Origin: Casuarina equisetifolia
Lineage: Eukaryota > Streptophyta > Magnoliopsida > Fagales > Casuarinaceae
DNA: 64,000 nt
NCBI GenBank assembly: GCA_028551475.1
Contig: CM052355.1
Coordinates: 10,106,001-10,170,000, forward strand
Direction of reading: 5' to 3'
A program made the translations under genes and the position numbers. The notes beneath the pieces are model-generated. The model worked only from the letters and a program-made list of their open reading frames with translations, searched no databases and was not told the origin of the DNA. Below are positions 51,251 through 64,000 of this stretch, piece after piece (the stretch's first letter is position 1; each line of letters opens with the position of its first letter).

Positions 51251-53072
51251 TACCTTGGAAAGTAGGGAATATAAACAAAGTTTTTTCTGTCGGGCTTACC
51301 TCATTGAAGGTTGTGGGTTAAGGAGAGTTGACAGTATGCGATGGAGTAGCTGAGTGTAACTAAATATAGATGTATGTACTTATTTTATGAGTTAATTTTT
51401 TAAATTAAAAAACGACTATATTTCTCCACCTCTGACCGTAACGTAGTGAAAACGAGCCTAACTACTTAAACGCCAACCGGGAGCATATTTAGAATACTTG
51501 TGTAGACAACGAGGTCAAGTGATTAATTGTCATGCCGGGATGCTGTTGGAAGAGCACGAGAGTCATGGAGTACCAAACAACGTTGCTTATCCCAGGAAAG
51601 AATCTTCTCGTACTCGCAAGCATCCAAACACTTAACTCTTCACCAAAGTCAACTCACCACTTTGGAAGGAGGGAGTCATAGGGTGACGAGGTTTTCTTTA
51701 TTTTTCCTACATATACGATGAAAAAAAGGGATATTTATGCAAGTTGATATAGAAATAAGAGCCTATGCACCTAATTTGCTGGGACTTTCCAGCTGTTCTG
51801 CGCAAAAATAGTCCACCACCGATCGTACCAACCATCAAACCACCAGCAATAAATAACAAGAGAAAAAGATGAGCTTTATGGCTATGAATCCGTCGTTGTC
51901 ATGCATTCTCGTCGTGTGTGAATGAAAGACGGACAGTCAAAAGGGAAACGGATAAGCCGCACCAATTAATTGCCACCTCCCCATCTCCCCCGTCCCACTT
52001 GCAGACATGAAAAGCAAACCGAAGGCGAAAGACAACTTCCTTACGCCTGTCCTTCTTGTGTCTCTGACAGCAAGAGCTTTACAAGAATGCATACACACAC
52101 AAAGTCCAGGACCTTTACGGTTTTCCAGTACATCGGTCTACCACCTACTTGGTTTTGTCCTTATCTCCCCATTTTCTAATCGGCCGAAGCTTCAGTGCCG
52201 GTCTTTATATTCTTCCTGACAGCTAACCCAGAAGACCTCTCTTTTCACATTAGCAGTACCTATTTGCATTCACGGGCTTGGTTGGCTTGACCTTTCCTGC
52301 TCCGATCGTGTTCGTTTACATTTGGTTGTCCTTCATAGCGCACGTCATGCTTATTTATGAAAATATTGATTGTCTCATGCTATTAACATGTCAAGTGTAT
52401 AATATTTTCACCTAATGTTATGGACGAATTTTAAGAAAATAAATAAAAATTTTCCTAACATTTGTGATTTTTGGTTATTTTTTTTCCCTAAAAATGCTAA
52501 TAGGGGAAGATTAAGTGATGAGCCATAAACACTAAACTTCAAGAATATGTGTTAAACCTTCGAAATCTCAGACTCTAGCACGTCGCCACTATTAACACTC
52601 TTTTTTAAATTTTCAATTAAAGCATTTTTTGGATCTCATGCGAGGGTTTTTACTTCCACAGGAGTAGATCTATCTTGAACTGAAGTTTTGTTTTCAATTC
52701 GTTAATAAAAAGAAAAACGCAGTGAGTGTCGTCGTCGCTTCTACATTTCGGGCGGCATTACCAGTGAGACCGCAACGAGAGTTCTGCATGGGTGAGTTTC
52801 TTTTGCAGCAAAATATCTTACTCTTCTTTCTGGTGAGTTTAAGCCTTGTGGGTGCAAGTGGGAAACGGGGCAAAATATTCTCGCTTTCACACTTGAATAT
52901 ACGGTTCTGGTACAGGGAACCTTTTTTAAAAAGCCCATTCTCCTATAAAACTTTGGTTGTCTTGACTTTTGCTCCTTCAAGGGTTTACACCTGTGTTCTA
53001 TTCTGCAACTCTGAAGCAAGCTGCATCCTGTGCGGTGGAGAGGAGAGGGATTGGACTGAGGCGTCTGTATTC
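51251..53072. other. Upstream region of the kinase gene
   Basis: No separate gene is supported. The last 350 bp stay open in the frame of the kinase start (from 52722). They contain a donor-like ATGGGTGAGT at 52788 that may mark a 5'-UTR intron. Confidence 0.45.
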
Positions 53073-56000
53073 ATGGGTTCGTGTTTCAGTAGTAGAGTCA
53101 AGGCTGAGAGCCCTCCTCACAATGGTATTTCACTCATCTTTTCTTTTCTTTCACCTTTTCTTGATGAATCTTATAGCTGTCCTAGGTGAAGATAGTATGG
53201 ACTCTCTTGGATTGGTTGTGACGGAATTGTGTGTGTTTTTCATTGGTGAAACATGTAACAGAGCATTTCTAGGCTGCTTTCTTTGCTGTTTGTTTCTTTT
53301 CATTTGATTTTTTTCTTTGAATGGTATTTTGGGTCTGAGTAAACATTGATCTTCAGCTTGATTGATGCGAAGGTTTCTAACTCTTTGCTTAATTCGATTG
53401 CTGCCCAAACTACATTTTGGGTTCCTTGAGTCGAGGTTACGATTCCTGGAAACCAAAACGATTGTTGGCGGCGTGTGCTTGATCAAAGTTCTGTTTTTTT
53501 CCCTCACACACGCGACGCTTCTACGAGTTGATCTGGATTGGCTTGTTTAATGAATTACTTCTCAAATTAGAGCAATTTCTTTCCAATAGAGAATTTCAGA
53601 AACCCCACTGATTTTGTTTTTGCGCTTTTTGTTCCTTTGGGTTGCCGAACGCGTGTAGGATAGCAGAAAGAAATTTACTTTTTTGAATCTGTATATTCTC
53701 ATCGGATGGGAGTTAGAGGAAAGGGAATCAGCTGTGGATCTTAGTGCTGATAACATTTCCTTATAGATTACTTGCCATCGTTGCTTCCTACTTCTTAACT
53801 GGGTTAATGTTGAAGACAAAAGTTTTTTTTTCCCCTACCTTTGTTTCCATTTACAATCTCTGGTTCAGCTTGTAATAAGAGCTCTGAGTATCGAAATATA
53901 TGGATGAACTTACTAGATATGGTATTGATACGTGTAGGTGTCGCTTCAAGAGTTGGCAGAAAGAATGGGAAGAATTTGGGCAGTATAAGCAGTAAGGGCT
54001 CATCTGCCTCGGTGTCTTCAACGCCTCGAACAGAGGGTGAGATCTTGCAGTCCTCGAATTTGAAAAGCTTCGGATATAATGAACTCAAAACAGCCACGAG
54101 GAACTTCCGTCCTGACAGTGTGGTGGGTGAAGGTGGTTTCGGTTGTGTCTTCAAAGGATGGATCGATGAGCATACGTTTACACCTACCAAGCCTGGAACT
54201 GGCATGGTTATTGCCGTGAAGAGGCTGAATCAAGAAGGTCTTCAGGGCCACAAGGAGTGGTTGGTGAGTGTTGTTTCTACGCTTCTTGGGCTTCCTTGCT
54301 TTTCTTGATATCTTTCTGAGCCTTTTGGTTGAATTTTATCTTTGGCCATGAGTGTTGGGTAATGGTACCTTCGAGTGTATTAAAGTTAATAATTACTGCC
54401 ATGTAACAATTTTAAACAGTTTTTAATGGATTGGGTGACCTTTTGAACATTTCTAATATATTCTGAAGAAAATCCTCGGCTATTCTTGCTTTAGATGGTT
54501 TGTACAAACAGATAGTATTGCACAATTTTTCTTCAGGAATTACGATTGATTAATTTTGTGGAGCCTCTTAAACTACAGGCAGAAATCAACTACCTGGGTC
54601 AGCTGCATCATCCAAATCTGGTGAAATTGATTGGTTATTGCGTAGAGGATGACCAACGGCTTCTAGTATATGAATTCTTGACCAGGGGCAGCTTGGATAA
54701 TCATCTTTTCAGGAGTGAGTTCTTGATGTCTTTCTGCAGTATTTACTTATCGAGTGGTTAATGTTCTTCACTGTTCCATTTTTTAAGACCTCGTAGGTAT
54801 CTATATTATCATTGTACTCAAGAATCTTAATCATGTTGTGACAGGGGCTTCTTATGTTCAACCGCTTTCTTGGAACCTCCGTATGAGGATTGCACTTGGC
54901 GCTGCTAAAGGAATTGCATTTCTTCATAGTGACGAAGTAAAAGTGATATATCGCGACATCAAAGCGTCAAATATCCTGCTAGACAGTGTATGTTGAACAT
55001 GTTTCAGTTGCTCTGATTTGGGGGAGTCTACAAGAGTTTAGACTATTTATTTGAACATGTTCTTAACCACTTCTCATATTAAATTGCAGAACTATAATGT
55101 AAAGCTATCCGATTTTGGGTTGGCCAAGGATGGCCCTACAGGGGACAGAAGCCATGTCTCTACAAGAGTCATGGGTACTTATGGCTATGCAGCTCCCGAG
55201 TATATGGCTACAGGTACCTTAAAACTTTAAGCTTTGCTCATGTTCTCTTATTTAACAAACCCAAACTATTTGCACAAGGCATGTTTCATGTCCCGGAATG
55301 TCTTTCCAGACACAAAAAACCTCATCACTTGTTTCGTGAAACAAGAGAGTGAATAAATTACTGTTTTCAGTTATCAATTTCTGGATTTTCAAGTAAATTG
55401 ACGACCTTTGCTTAGTATGGCATTTGAGGAAGTTCCAATGATAACTATTCTGCATTCTGCTTGGTGAACTCCTAATTTAGGCGCTTCAACTCCCAAATTT
55501 CTCACTGTAAATCAATATATTTGAAGCACGGTGACTAAATTCTTCATTCCCAACTCCACAAATCTCTCTTTCTGGCTTTTGTTCACCCGTTTGCAGCTGC
55601 TGGTGTTTTCATACTTAAAACTGTTAATCTGGTAGTCAGCTGCTTGACATATAGAGCTGTTGGTGAATGCTGCAGCTAGCAATACACTTTCTGTGTTGAG
55701 AGCTGATAGTTCATTTTCATCTTTTGAAGGTCATTTAACTGCCAAAAGCGACGTCTACAGTTTTGGGGTTGTTCTGCTGGAAATGTTGTCCGGCAAACGA
55801 GCCATGGACCAAAACAGGCCTGCTGGCGAACACAATTTAGTCGCTTGGGCGAAGCCTTACCTCACCAGCAAACGAAAGTTCTTTGCAGTTTTTGATTCTC
55901 GAATCGAAGGGCAGTACTCATTGGGTGCAGCACTAAAAGTAGCCAACCTTGCGCATCGATGCTTATCAGCAGAACCCAGGTTGAGGCCGAACATGGTTGA

Positions 56001-56187
56001 GGTAGTAAGAGTGTTGGAACAACTTCTGGACTCGGACAACGTTGGCAGCACTCTAAACTCCGGCAATGGTCCCAAGCATCACAGGGTAAGCGCCAGTGGA
56101 GTCAGCGATGAAAACAAAGTTGCTTCTTATCCCAGCCCTTCTCAGGTTCCTGCACAGAAGGCGAAGAAAAGCTCGACGCATGCTTAA
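53073..56187 (+). CDS. Receptor-like cytoplasmic kinase, class VII (PBL/APK-like)
   Basis: Six exons: 53073-53124, 53938-54263, 54579-54714, 54845-54987, 55090-55213 and 55730-56187. They total 1239 nt, 412 residues, in phase. The N-terminus MGSCFSS carries Gly2 for myristoylation and Cys4 for likely palmitoylation, so the protein should sit on the inner face of the plasma membrane. The kinase domain spans about residues 70-350. It has the Gly-rich loop GEGGFGCV (81-88), Lys112, the catalytic YRDIKASN (Asp209) and DFG (227-229). The activation segment is [15 protein letters not shown]. There is no extracellular or membrane segment. The tail after about 360 is Ser/Lys-rich. Class VII kinases relay signals from surface receptors, often in immunity. 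Which receptor is unknown here. A longer N-terminus from 52788 is possible but less likely. Confidence 0.92.
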
Positions 56188-57689
56188 TTATATTTATGCA
56201 CTTTCATGAAAGAGGGGAAAAAAAAAAAAAGAATAATCGGATGCTTGATTGAATTCTAGCTTTTTCTCAGAGCATGTATTGCTATTGTAGATTGTTGTAC
56301 AGTAATTACTTATGTCAATGGTTTCAGAGAATCCTTTTTTGACTAATTTTCTTGTTGAGTTTGACATACCGTACTTATGAGAAGAAGTTATGTAGATGTC
56401 ATGTACATAATTATGGTCATTTTTGTAGATGTCAAGTATGTAAATATGGTTATAACTTATTCAACACGAGATTTTATCTTTTTTTGTAAGTTTTATTCAA
56501 TTAAACAATGTCTCAATATTTAAATGATACATGATCAATTATTTTGATTCAAAAGATAATTGGCTATATAAACAATGTTATTTTTCTTTTTTCTAAACAC
56601 ACATATATTTACGTATCACCTTGTTCCCAACTAGCTAACCATAATTATTTTCTCCAAAGATGAAGTTCGACAACAAAAACGGTGTTGTTTCCACCTAATA
56701 TAATGCCTATAATGTCTACAAAAATTTTAAACGCGTGTTTGATAAGACATTATCATTTTGCGTACTGATTGTCGTACAAATCCTAATATAGTCACTCATT
56801 GGTAAACCAAATTTTGTATGAAAATTCATTTTTGGGGACTTAGGAAACAAACATCTTGGGAAGGCAATTCAAGTTGTGTTAATCGAAGTGGATTTGGGTC
56901 GGGATGGCAAACAATCAAGCTCTTCAGCGTGGCTCTGGTTTAGTATTCGGTTGCTGAACATCAAAGCCCATTCAGGAAATGAGGCTTAATAGAAATTTCG
57001 GGCCCAAAGCCTATCCAATTACCGGGCTACGCGCGCTTGGGGAGGTGGTTCCGCTCCTCACTTCCAAGGCGCTTCTTATAAAAAGCTCCCCTGAAAATTA
57101 TGAGATACGACACACCGAGGTGTTCGCTCTGGCTGAGTTTACGTGCGACAACCAGAGCCGACGCGATCTTTCTCTCATTCTGGTGCTGTTTTGGGTAATG
57201 TTTCATCATTCTTAATAGAGCAAGCTTATTTTATAGCTTTGTAAAATGCTTGTTTGTGCCTTTTAAGCTTCCATTGTGTAAGGGACTGGAGGTTTGATCG
57301 TAGCGTGTAATTGATAACATGGAATTGGATCTCTTGACAACATGACGCAATGCATGATCTCGTATTAAAGAAGTCTTTAAAACGATCGACTTCCAGTTCC
57401 AAAAATACAACTCGAATCTACCAAACATGATGCAGCCGTGTAAGGGAACTCGGGCTGGTTCTAGGTCTCTGTGTTCCATGTATTGTAGTTTGATTATGAT
57501 TATCATTTCAGATGTTCGTTCAAATGCTAAGTGAGTTTGGGGGAAAAGGAAAACCTCGTGATTTGTTTGCCTGCACATTATGCTGGTTTATGTGTATAAT
57601 ATATGTGTTTGGGTGGATAGATTTGGTATCAACGTGGACTGATAAAGTGATTATCGTCAGGAAAGTAGAGAATAGGACTGAAAAGATCG
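56188..57689. other. Intergenic, includes the probable TAF11 promoter
   Basis: AT-rich kinase 3' flank, then a GC-richer patch near 57.0-57.2 kb. That patch has a TATA-like CTTATAAAAA at about 57075, which may serve TAF11. No separate gene is supported. Confidence 0.45.
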
Positions 57690-60248
57690 ATGGACCCGTT
57701 TGAAGTGGCATTTGAAGATGCAGACGATCTGCTGCCTGATTCACCCCCTGCTGGTTCTATTCACATTGATGATCAACTTCTCACACCCACGAACCCATCA
57801 ACATCCCCGGCCGTGGCAGTGTCAATTGGGACTAACACATCCACCGGTAACAATGAAGATGAGGATGAGGAGGAAGAGGAAGATAATGTGGACGTCAATA
57901 TTAGAAACATTGGATACCGGGGGGACCCTGATAAATTAGCCAAAACAAGGTAAGTAGCTTCTTATTTGATTTTAAGAACAATTAAAGAGAGATTGTAAAT
58001 GAAGAAATGGGATCATGAATTTCCATAGATGTAGATAATCTGCAAACATAAAAATATTTAAAGTCCATTAAATAGACAATGGGACCATCGATTATTGCAA
58101 TTAGTGAATAACAAATTGTCAGACCAAAAACCCTTTTCAAATAGCCTAAAAGGGTTTTATGTTCCCCTTTTATTTTTATTTTTTGTTGGGGGTGAGGGGC
58201 TGGCGTTTTAGATTGGCATAGCCTTCGAGAGACTTGTCTTACCAATGGCTAAAAAAGACAAGGTTCAAAATTTGGGTTGAAATCCATAACTAGAAATACA
58301 GTAAAACATACAGCACAATATCTTCGAATATTGAAGTGAATTACTAAAGAAAGAGAATTTGCCTCCCCTACCTTACTGTTGGTATGTAGTCTAATTTTAT
58401 CTCATGGTAAAGGAAGAGAATCCGAGGAACAAGAAAGAAATAAGAAGCATTTTTTCTTTTCTAGATCCATGTTATCATGAATAAAACTTGTTTTTTCTAC
58501 AAATATATGAGTAAATGATATTTGCACATTGATAAAAAGCTTCTTGTAGATATGTTCTGATAGGATTTTCTTACTCTTAATTGAATGTCAAATATTCTAA
58601 GAGCTTTTCAAAAATTTCCATAAAAGAAGTTCAACTTCTTAATAGTTTTCCATACATGAAAATTTTTAAATTTGACTTGGTAGAGCTGCCTACTTTGGAG
58701 GTTGGAACCCCAGTAAGATGATGAGGGCTACAGCTTTTTGGTCTACTTGTGGCTTTGTAACTTTTTCCAATGTCTTCTAGATATTTTGTGAATGAATCAT
58801 TCTTTTGAATCATCCTACAGTAATTCTAGGTTAGAATATTGTATAAGATGTTTCATTTTTTTCCCCATTTTCCATTCTTTTATGTTGTGATAATTGATGT
58901 GAAAAATAATTTAGCTTGATGGAAAAATTGACAGATTTGGTAGTTTTTTTGTATGTGTAATGGAAATTACAACTATTTTGTTCCAAACCTTTACTTTTCT
59001 TTTCTTTGCAGGACTATCCTAACACAGTTCACAGAGGAACAGATGGAAAGGTATGAGGTCTTCCGGAGATCTCGATTTAAAAAATCGGACATGAGAAAGG
59101 TGCTCTTTGTTCTATATCTTTGCTGTGTCCTTTTCCCTGTTTAGCCGGGTGTCTATTCTCAAGCATCATGAAGTTGTCATTGACTACCCAAGAGAGACCT
59201 TTTTCTTTTGCTATGTCCCCAAATTTTGTGACCCGAGTGGTGGTAGTACCAAGTGTCTAGCCATCCAAAATGAAACATGTCCATTGTACAAATTGCTGAT
59301 GGACATGTTTCATGGGTTTGTAAAGAGAGGAAATCTAGAAAGAGATGGGATTACATTTCAGTTGCACGGAGGTGTTTAATCTCTGCTCATCAGGAGATAA
59401 TAAGTTGGCAAAAGAACATTTTATGTTTTCTGTCCTCTTGGGGCCCGAATTTATGCAGCCTTCTAAAGGCACAGCATTAAGTCCTGTTTGTGATTCATTT
59501 TCTCAATTGAATTTTGTCCTAATATTTTGTTCCTCTTACATGGTGAGAGTGCAGTTGTTACTGAGCATCACAGGAATGAGGACAATTTCTGAGCCAATGA
59601 TAGTTGCAGTTTCAGCAACGGCAAAAATGTTTGTTGGTGATATTGTTGAGACTGGTACACATATTTTATATAACACAAAAACGATGTTGATATGGTACTT
59701 CCTAATAAAAGGGAAGCTCATTAGCAGTGTGCCATACTTACCAAGGGCAAAATTTTTCTTAGTTTAAGAATCTATCTATTTACGAGGATGTTATCTTCAA
59801 TACTTCTCTCTAGTCTTGATGTCTTCCATATAAGCCCATGAGAGTAATTTATATGCATTACGCCATGGGGATCCTTGGATTATCTCTGCCAATTTCAAGA
59901 CAAAACGGGAAGCAAAGGATATCTTTGTTACTTTGGCAAATTTAAAATAGAATGACCAAACTGTCGGACCTTGCACGAGTTTTAATACTTTCTCTATCAC
60001 ATTCTGCAGAACCACATGTAAATGGAGTGCTTGTCCTTGACTTCTATAACTATACTTTCAGATACTTGTAAATTAGCTTGGTGTTCTGTGCATCTGTAGT
60101 TGATACATTTCAGTTTGCAGCTAGAATGGTTATGACTGAGAGGAAGGATACGGGTCCTATTAGACCTTGTCACATTAGAGAAGCATATAGAAGACTGAAG
60201 CTCGAAGGCAAGGTACCAAGGAAATCAGTACCGAGGCTCTTCTTGTAG
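57690..60248 (+). CDS. TAF11: TFIID subunit TAF11
   Basis: Four exons: 57690-57949, 59012-59099, 59555-59654 and 60121-60248. They total 576 nt, 191 residues, in phase. The N-terminus opens MDPFEVAFEDADD and is acidic, with a long Asp/Glu run near residues 52-67. The C-terminal half is the TAFII28-type histone fold: QFTEEQMERYEVFRRS, then ISEPMIVAVSATAKMFVGD. A TGPIRPCHIREAYRRLKLEG stretch follows, and the end is SVPRLFL. TAF11 pairs with TAF13 in TFIID and contacts TBP during promoter recognition by RNA polymerase II. The first intron is 1.06 kb. Length and domain position match other plant TAF11 proteins. Confidence 0.93.
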
Positions 60249-62065
60249 ACGGAGCCAGTGTGCAGCCCTTATCGCCTGATTCCTAAGGTTTTTTAATTTA
60301 CAGACCATCTGTTATTTCACTTTGTGGTATTGTTCTTTCTCTTATCCTCTGTATGGCACATAGTAAAACTAGAGAGCACACCTCACCATCAAAGTAATCC
60401 TCACCCTGGCCCAGAAATATGTAGTCAACGAGATATGGAGGGCTTAATCTCTTATTTTTCTAAATGGAGAGGCAGTTGATGCGGCCCATGATAAATATTA
60501 GATAGATTTCTGGCTAAATTGCAAGCATTATGCTGGTAGATGTTTTCCAGGTCGAAGGTTTGGTTAAATGTTTTTCGCATTGAGACAAAATGACAACAGA
60601 GGTTGGTGGAAATTACAGCTGAGGTTCCTCCGTCATGGTGGTTATGATAAAACAGAAATCAAATGCATTTATTTTCAGTAAGAAAAGCAAATGGACAGCT
60701 GAAGCATAGGATACCAATAAAGGTAGGAAATAAATAAGAATTAAATGCTTTGTGAAGTACTGGAGTTTCTATCGTGACAAATATAGATATATTTGTCCCA
60801 AAAAAGAAAAAAAAACTTATGGAATTTGTTTCTCTTTAAGTTTTCACCTATTTTTTGCCTGTCTCATCTAAATGCTTGCTTACGCTTTATATAGAGTCAA
60901 TTGAATTCCTTTGCATCATGAAGTGTGGGTTATTTTTTTCGTTTTCTTATTTGGTTCTTTTTCTTCTCTTCCTAAGTTATCCTTCCTTTTGCCTTCTGTT
61001 TCAGGCCAGCAGAGCTGTAGTTTTCACATTTGTAAAGCAAAGGCGGATTTTCAGTCTCTGCTTGTGGAAATCTTCCCTTCCAGTACATACAGTGAACAAA
61101 TTTGAAATCACAGTTCAAGTTTCATAAAATGCTTTGGGATTGTGGTTATGAGCAATGAAAATGACGATTATGATTCCTGCCTCTATCAGTTTTCATCAGA
61201 ACTCTTTGGTACCTAAAAAAGAAGACCAATATGATACTTTGCGCTTTTCATTGTCACAGTATCAATCCGGTCTCTTCATTCTTTAACACAGTTTGGTACT
61301 CTTCCCTTTCAAGCATTTTGTAGTAGCTGGTGCAATTTTGGCATACAAGCTACTTGCTGTGATTTTTGGGGATCATTACCTTGATAAAACAATAGAGGAA
61401 AGCTTGCTTGTCTATGAACCGGATGGCGAAAATCAAGAGACTTTGTAAAAACTTTCAGCTTGGATATAGATGCTTTTCAACAGGAATAGATTTGACATTT
61501 TGGAAAGCCCCTTAGTTAGCACGTTTTCTTCCCATCTAATTCCTTGGAAGTAATTGATATGAACTTTTGAAATGTTTCACATTATTTTGCAATTTATTTT
61601 GCAACTTGTGATGGAATCCTCATAACTCGTCTTTTTTTTCTGATAGAGTGGTTCTAAAGACAGAATTTATTTTTTAATATAGAATTAAAATGCATGATTT
61701 AGGTAAATAAGTTTTTGTGATGATCTACAGTTTCAGAACAAAATCTCTTTTGAATATGATTGATCTGACTCGTAATTTTACCTCTAATTGTAAGAAGAAA
61801 ATAAATTTTTGGAAACAACCTCTTCTATCAAATCAGATACTTATTTTAAAAAAAGGATGGTGATTAGAAATAATGCATTTTTATACAGGTTACGGCAAAA
61901 TGGATAAGCTACCTACACCCCAAACGCACGACGCAGGCAACGACGAGAGAAAGTATCGAGGGCTGTTACGGTCTTTTTGCATAAAATCTGAGGTTTAAGC
62001 TAAGTTTAGCCTGGCAGGTGCTCGGCCTCCTTATCGTCTGGGATGGTATGAGGATTAGCACTTCA
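60249..62065. other. Intergenic between TAF11 and the RlmN-like gene
   Basis: 1.8 kb with TAF11 3' flank and AT-rich spacer. Frames at 60855-61127 are T-rich and show no family resemblance. Confidence 0.5.
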
Positions 62066-63927
62066 ATGGCGCTTGTCCAGCAGGTGTGCAACGTGCCTTT
62101 CGCGCGTGCGTTGCGCACTCGGGTCCTTGCTGTTCTGCCCGCCTGCAGCCTCTCCATCGCTTCCGCCACGCGTGTTTCCCAACCCGACTCTGAGCATGTG
62201 CTCCTCGGCATGTCCGAGCAGGAGCTTCAACGGCTCGCCCTCGAGTTCGATCAGGTAGAGAACACAAAACATTAGACCTCTGTTTGTTTCTCTTCAAAAT
62301 GGAAGGAATTGAGTAACATGAAGTGCCATTTGATGAGGTTTTGATTTGTTTTCTCCGAGATATTAAATATCTGTAGGGCTTAAAAGAAAGGTGAAAGAAA
62401 GGCTTCGTGGAATTTTGTGTTTTCTACTGATACTTTTTAATTGTTGGGAATATTACGTTTTAGCAAAGCTATAGAGGGAAGCAACTCTATCATCTTATTT
62501 ACAAGAGAAAGGTGAAAGAAATTCAAGATTTCAGCAACGGTGAGAAAATTCTATCCATTCTCTATCTTGGGTCAAATTTTTCTCTGACATCTCCCCTTTT
62601 TCCAAGAATTGATTAGGTGACTGATCATTTCCACTTTTCTTGTTTGGTGCTCTTGTCATGGTTTGTCACAGTGCCTCAGGCATTCAGGAATAATCTCCAA
62701 GAAGCTGGATGGAGGGTTGGTCGGTCGCCCATTTATCGCACCGTCGCTGCGACTGATGGGACTGTCAAGGTGAAAAGCAACACAACCAAAATATTTCATT
62801 TTTGGGTAGTAGTTTGAGTCTTTGATGGTATTTGTTGGTTTGTGTTACGTGCTTGGTTTTACCGAATGCGTCACAGGCTTGCAAATAGCAAAGTCACTCC
62901 CAAAATCAAAGATTAAGACAAAAAGAGTCATATAAAAATTTGGTGTTTCATGTGAAGGGAACAGAGCTTCTGTACTTGTCAAAGGGACAACAAAATCTTT
63001 GTCCTCATTAAAGGGAAAATAAAACCTCACAAACTAGATTTTCTAAGCTAACTGCACAAACTGTCGGTTTCATAATTACAGATAGTTCTCCTAGTAACTG
63101 CTATGATTAATTGGCTTAACTGCTACAATACCTACTACTTAATAACTTATATCACATCCACTACTTAATAACTTCTACTACATCCACTAACTTAATTCAT
63201 CCTAATACATCCACTCCATGCCTGTCTATTCTCTTTCCATCCATAACTTCTACTCGTGGGCATTGCTCCTTTAGCCGGCAACTTGGGATGGTCTGTCACT
63301 GAGAAATCGGCCTCTTACTCGGTGAATGTGTAGACATGTAACAGTTTGTCATAATTCCAAAGATGCTAGATTTCTATTGCGAATATGCTATTGATTTCAG
63401 ATACTATCATAAGCTTTGGGTAGTCAAGTGCGTCTATGAATATGTTGTCTGCAAAAGTCTTTGCTTTGCACTTTGTTTCGTGATTTGTAGAAGTTATATC
63501 TTTCTCTAGTTCATGTTTCTATTGACTTTCCTATTTTTATATGCTTGCTATCCATCTTGCAGCTATTGATTAAGTTGGAAGATAACAGACTAATTGAAAC
63601 CGTTGGCATACCAGTTGGGGACGACATGGCTTCAAAGCGCCTAACAGCGTGTGTATCATCACAGGTGATTTCCTGACCTATGGACCACCCAATTGCAGTT
63701 TTTTGCTCCGTTTCCGGGAGTTTTTTTTTTTTCTCCCTTAGTTCAGGAGATTACTTTTGTGGACATCAAGAATATATTTCTAAGTGATATATTCCATTCT
63801 AGCTTTGATTTTTATCCTCCTTACTCTTTTGAATGTTAAGGTGGGCTGCCCACTTCGCTGCTCATTTTGTGCCACTGGAAAAGGTGGATTTTCAAGGAAC
63901 CTTAGGGGCCATGAAATTATTGAGCAG
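62066..63927 (+). CDS. RlmN-type radical-SAM RNA methyltransferase, 5' part (runs off window)
   Basis: Five exons are visible: 62066-62254, 62464-62539, 62672-62769, 63563-63664 and 63841-63927. They are in phase and encode 184 residues, and a donor at 63928 leads past the window end. The radical-SAM cluster motif CPLRCSFC lies at residues 158-165 after SSQVG, followed by [17 protein letters not shown]. This is the hallmark of RlmN/Cfr-type enzymes, which methylate C2 of an adenosine in rRNA or tRNA. Before it lie a [19 protein letters not shown] helix, VPQAFRNNL and an [20 protein letters not shown] stretch. The first 40 residues are Arg/Ser/Ala-rich, so an organelle transit peptide is possible. 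An in-frame ATG at 62048 is an alternative start. Plants have several such genes and I cannot tell which this is. Confidence 0.88.
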
Positions 63928-64000
63928 GTACTCTTAATGTCTTTTTTTGTTAGATCTTCAAAGAGTACCGTGTGGTCAATCTCTTTGAGTATGTATTGTG

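Noticed and set aside
58240-58290. Possible tRNA-like T-arm word (AAGGTTCAAAATTT)
   Set aside because: No acceptor stem or anticodon arm could be folded around it by eye. No tRNA, rRNA or snRNA gene was found elsewhere in the window either.

Overview
This window is nuclear DNA from a flowering plant. The reasons are spliced genes with GT-AG introns of 75 bp to about 1.5 kb, plant-specific families (RDM1 of RNA-directed DNA methylation, DUF506, GH17-X8 glucanases, a class VII receptor-like cytoplasmic kinase), plant copia, LINE and TRIM elements, and AT-rich spacers. I cannot name the species. The gene style fits a non-grass angiosperm. All gene models were built by hand from splice sites, reading-frame phase and family resemblance; nothing was aligned by machine.

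Layout. 1-5.1 kb: an old LINE on the minus strand, split by a foreign block of about 1.1 kb that looks like LTR sequence. 5.7-6.3 kb: the tail of a degraded Ty1/copia element. 8.8-9.5 kb (-): an intronless conserved plant gene of unknown function. 12.3-14.9 kb and 16.5-19.8 kb (-): two tandem GH17-X8 beta-1,3-glucanase genes with four exons each. They arose by duplication of a block of about 3.5-4 kb. 21.06-26.54 kb (+): a copia retrotransposon with both LTRs and a 5-bp target duplication, itself holding a nested solo LTR. 27.7-29.1 kb (+): RDM1. 29.5-29.8 kb: two orphan exon-like segments. 31.0-32.9 kb (-): a DUF506 gene. 38.6-41.3 kb (-): PSF2, a GINS replication subunit. 43.4-47.8 kb (+): cytosolic triosephosphate isomerase in nine exons. 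50.45-51.25 kb (-): a tandem TRIM array with four LTRs and three internal domains, bounded by one target duplication. 53.1-56.2 kb (+): a receptor-like cytoplasmic kinase. 57.7-60.2 kb (+): TAF11. 62.07 kb to the window end (+): an RlmN-type radical-SAM RNA methyltransferase, cut by the window edge.

The genes do not form a pathway. They are ordinary single plant genes: replication (PSF2), general transcription (TAF11), epigenetic silencing (RDM1), glycolysis (TPI), signalling (RLCK), cell wall (glucanases) and RNA modification (RlmN-like). The least ordinary features are the TRIM array, the tiny last exons of the glucanases that carry the sixth X8 cysteine, the nested solo LTR, and the orphan exon-like segments after RDM1. 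I saw no clearly new biological system.
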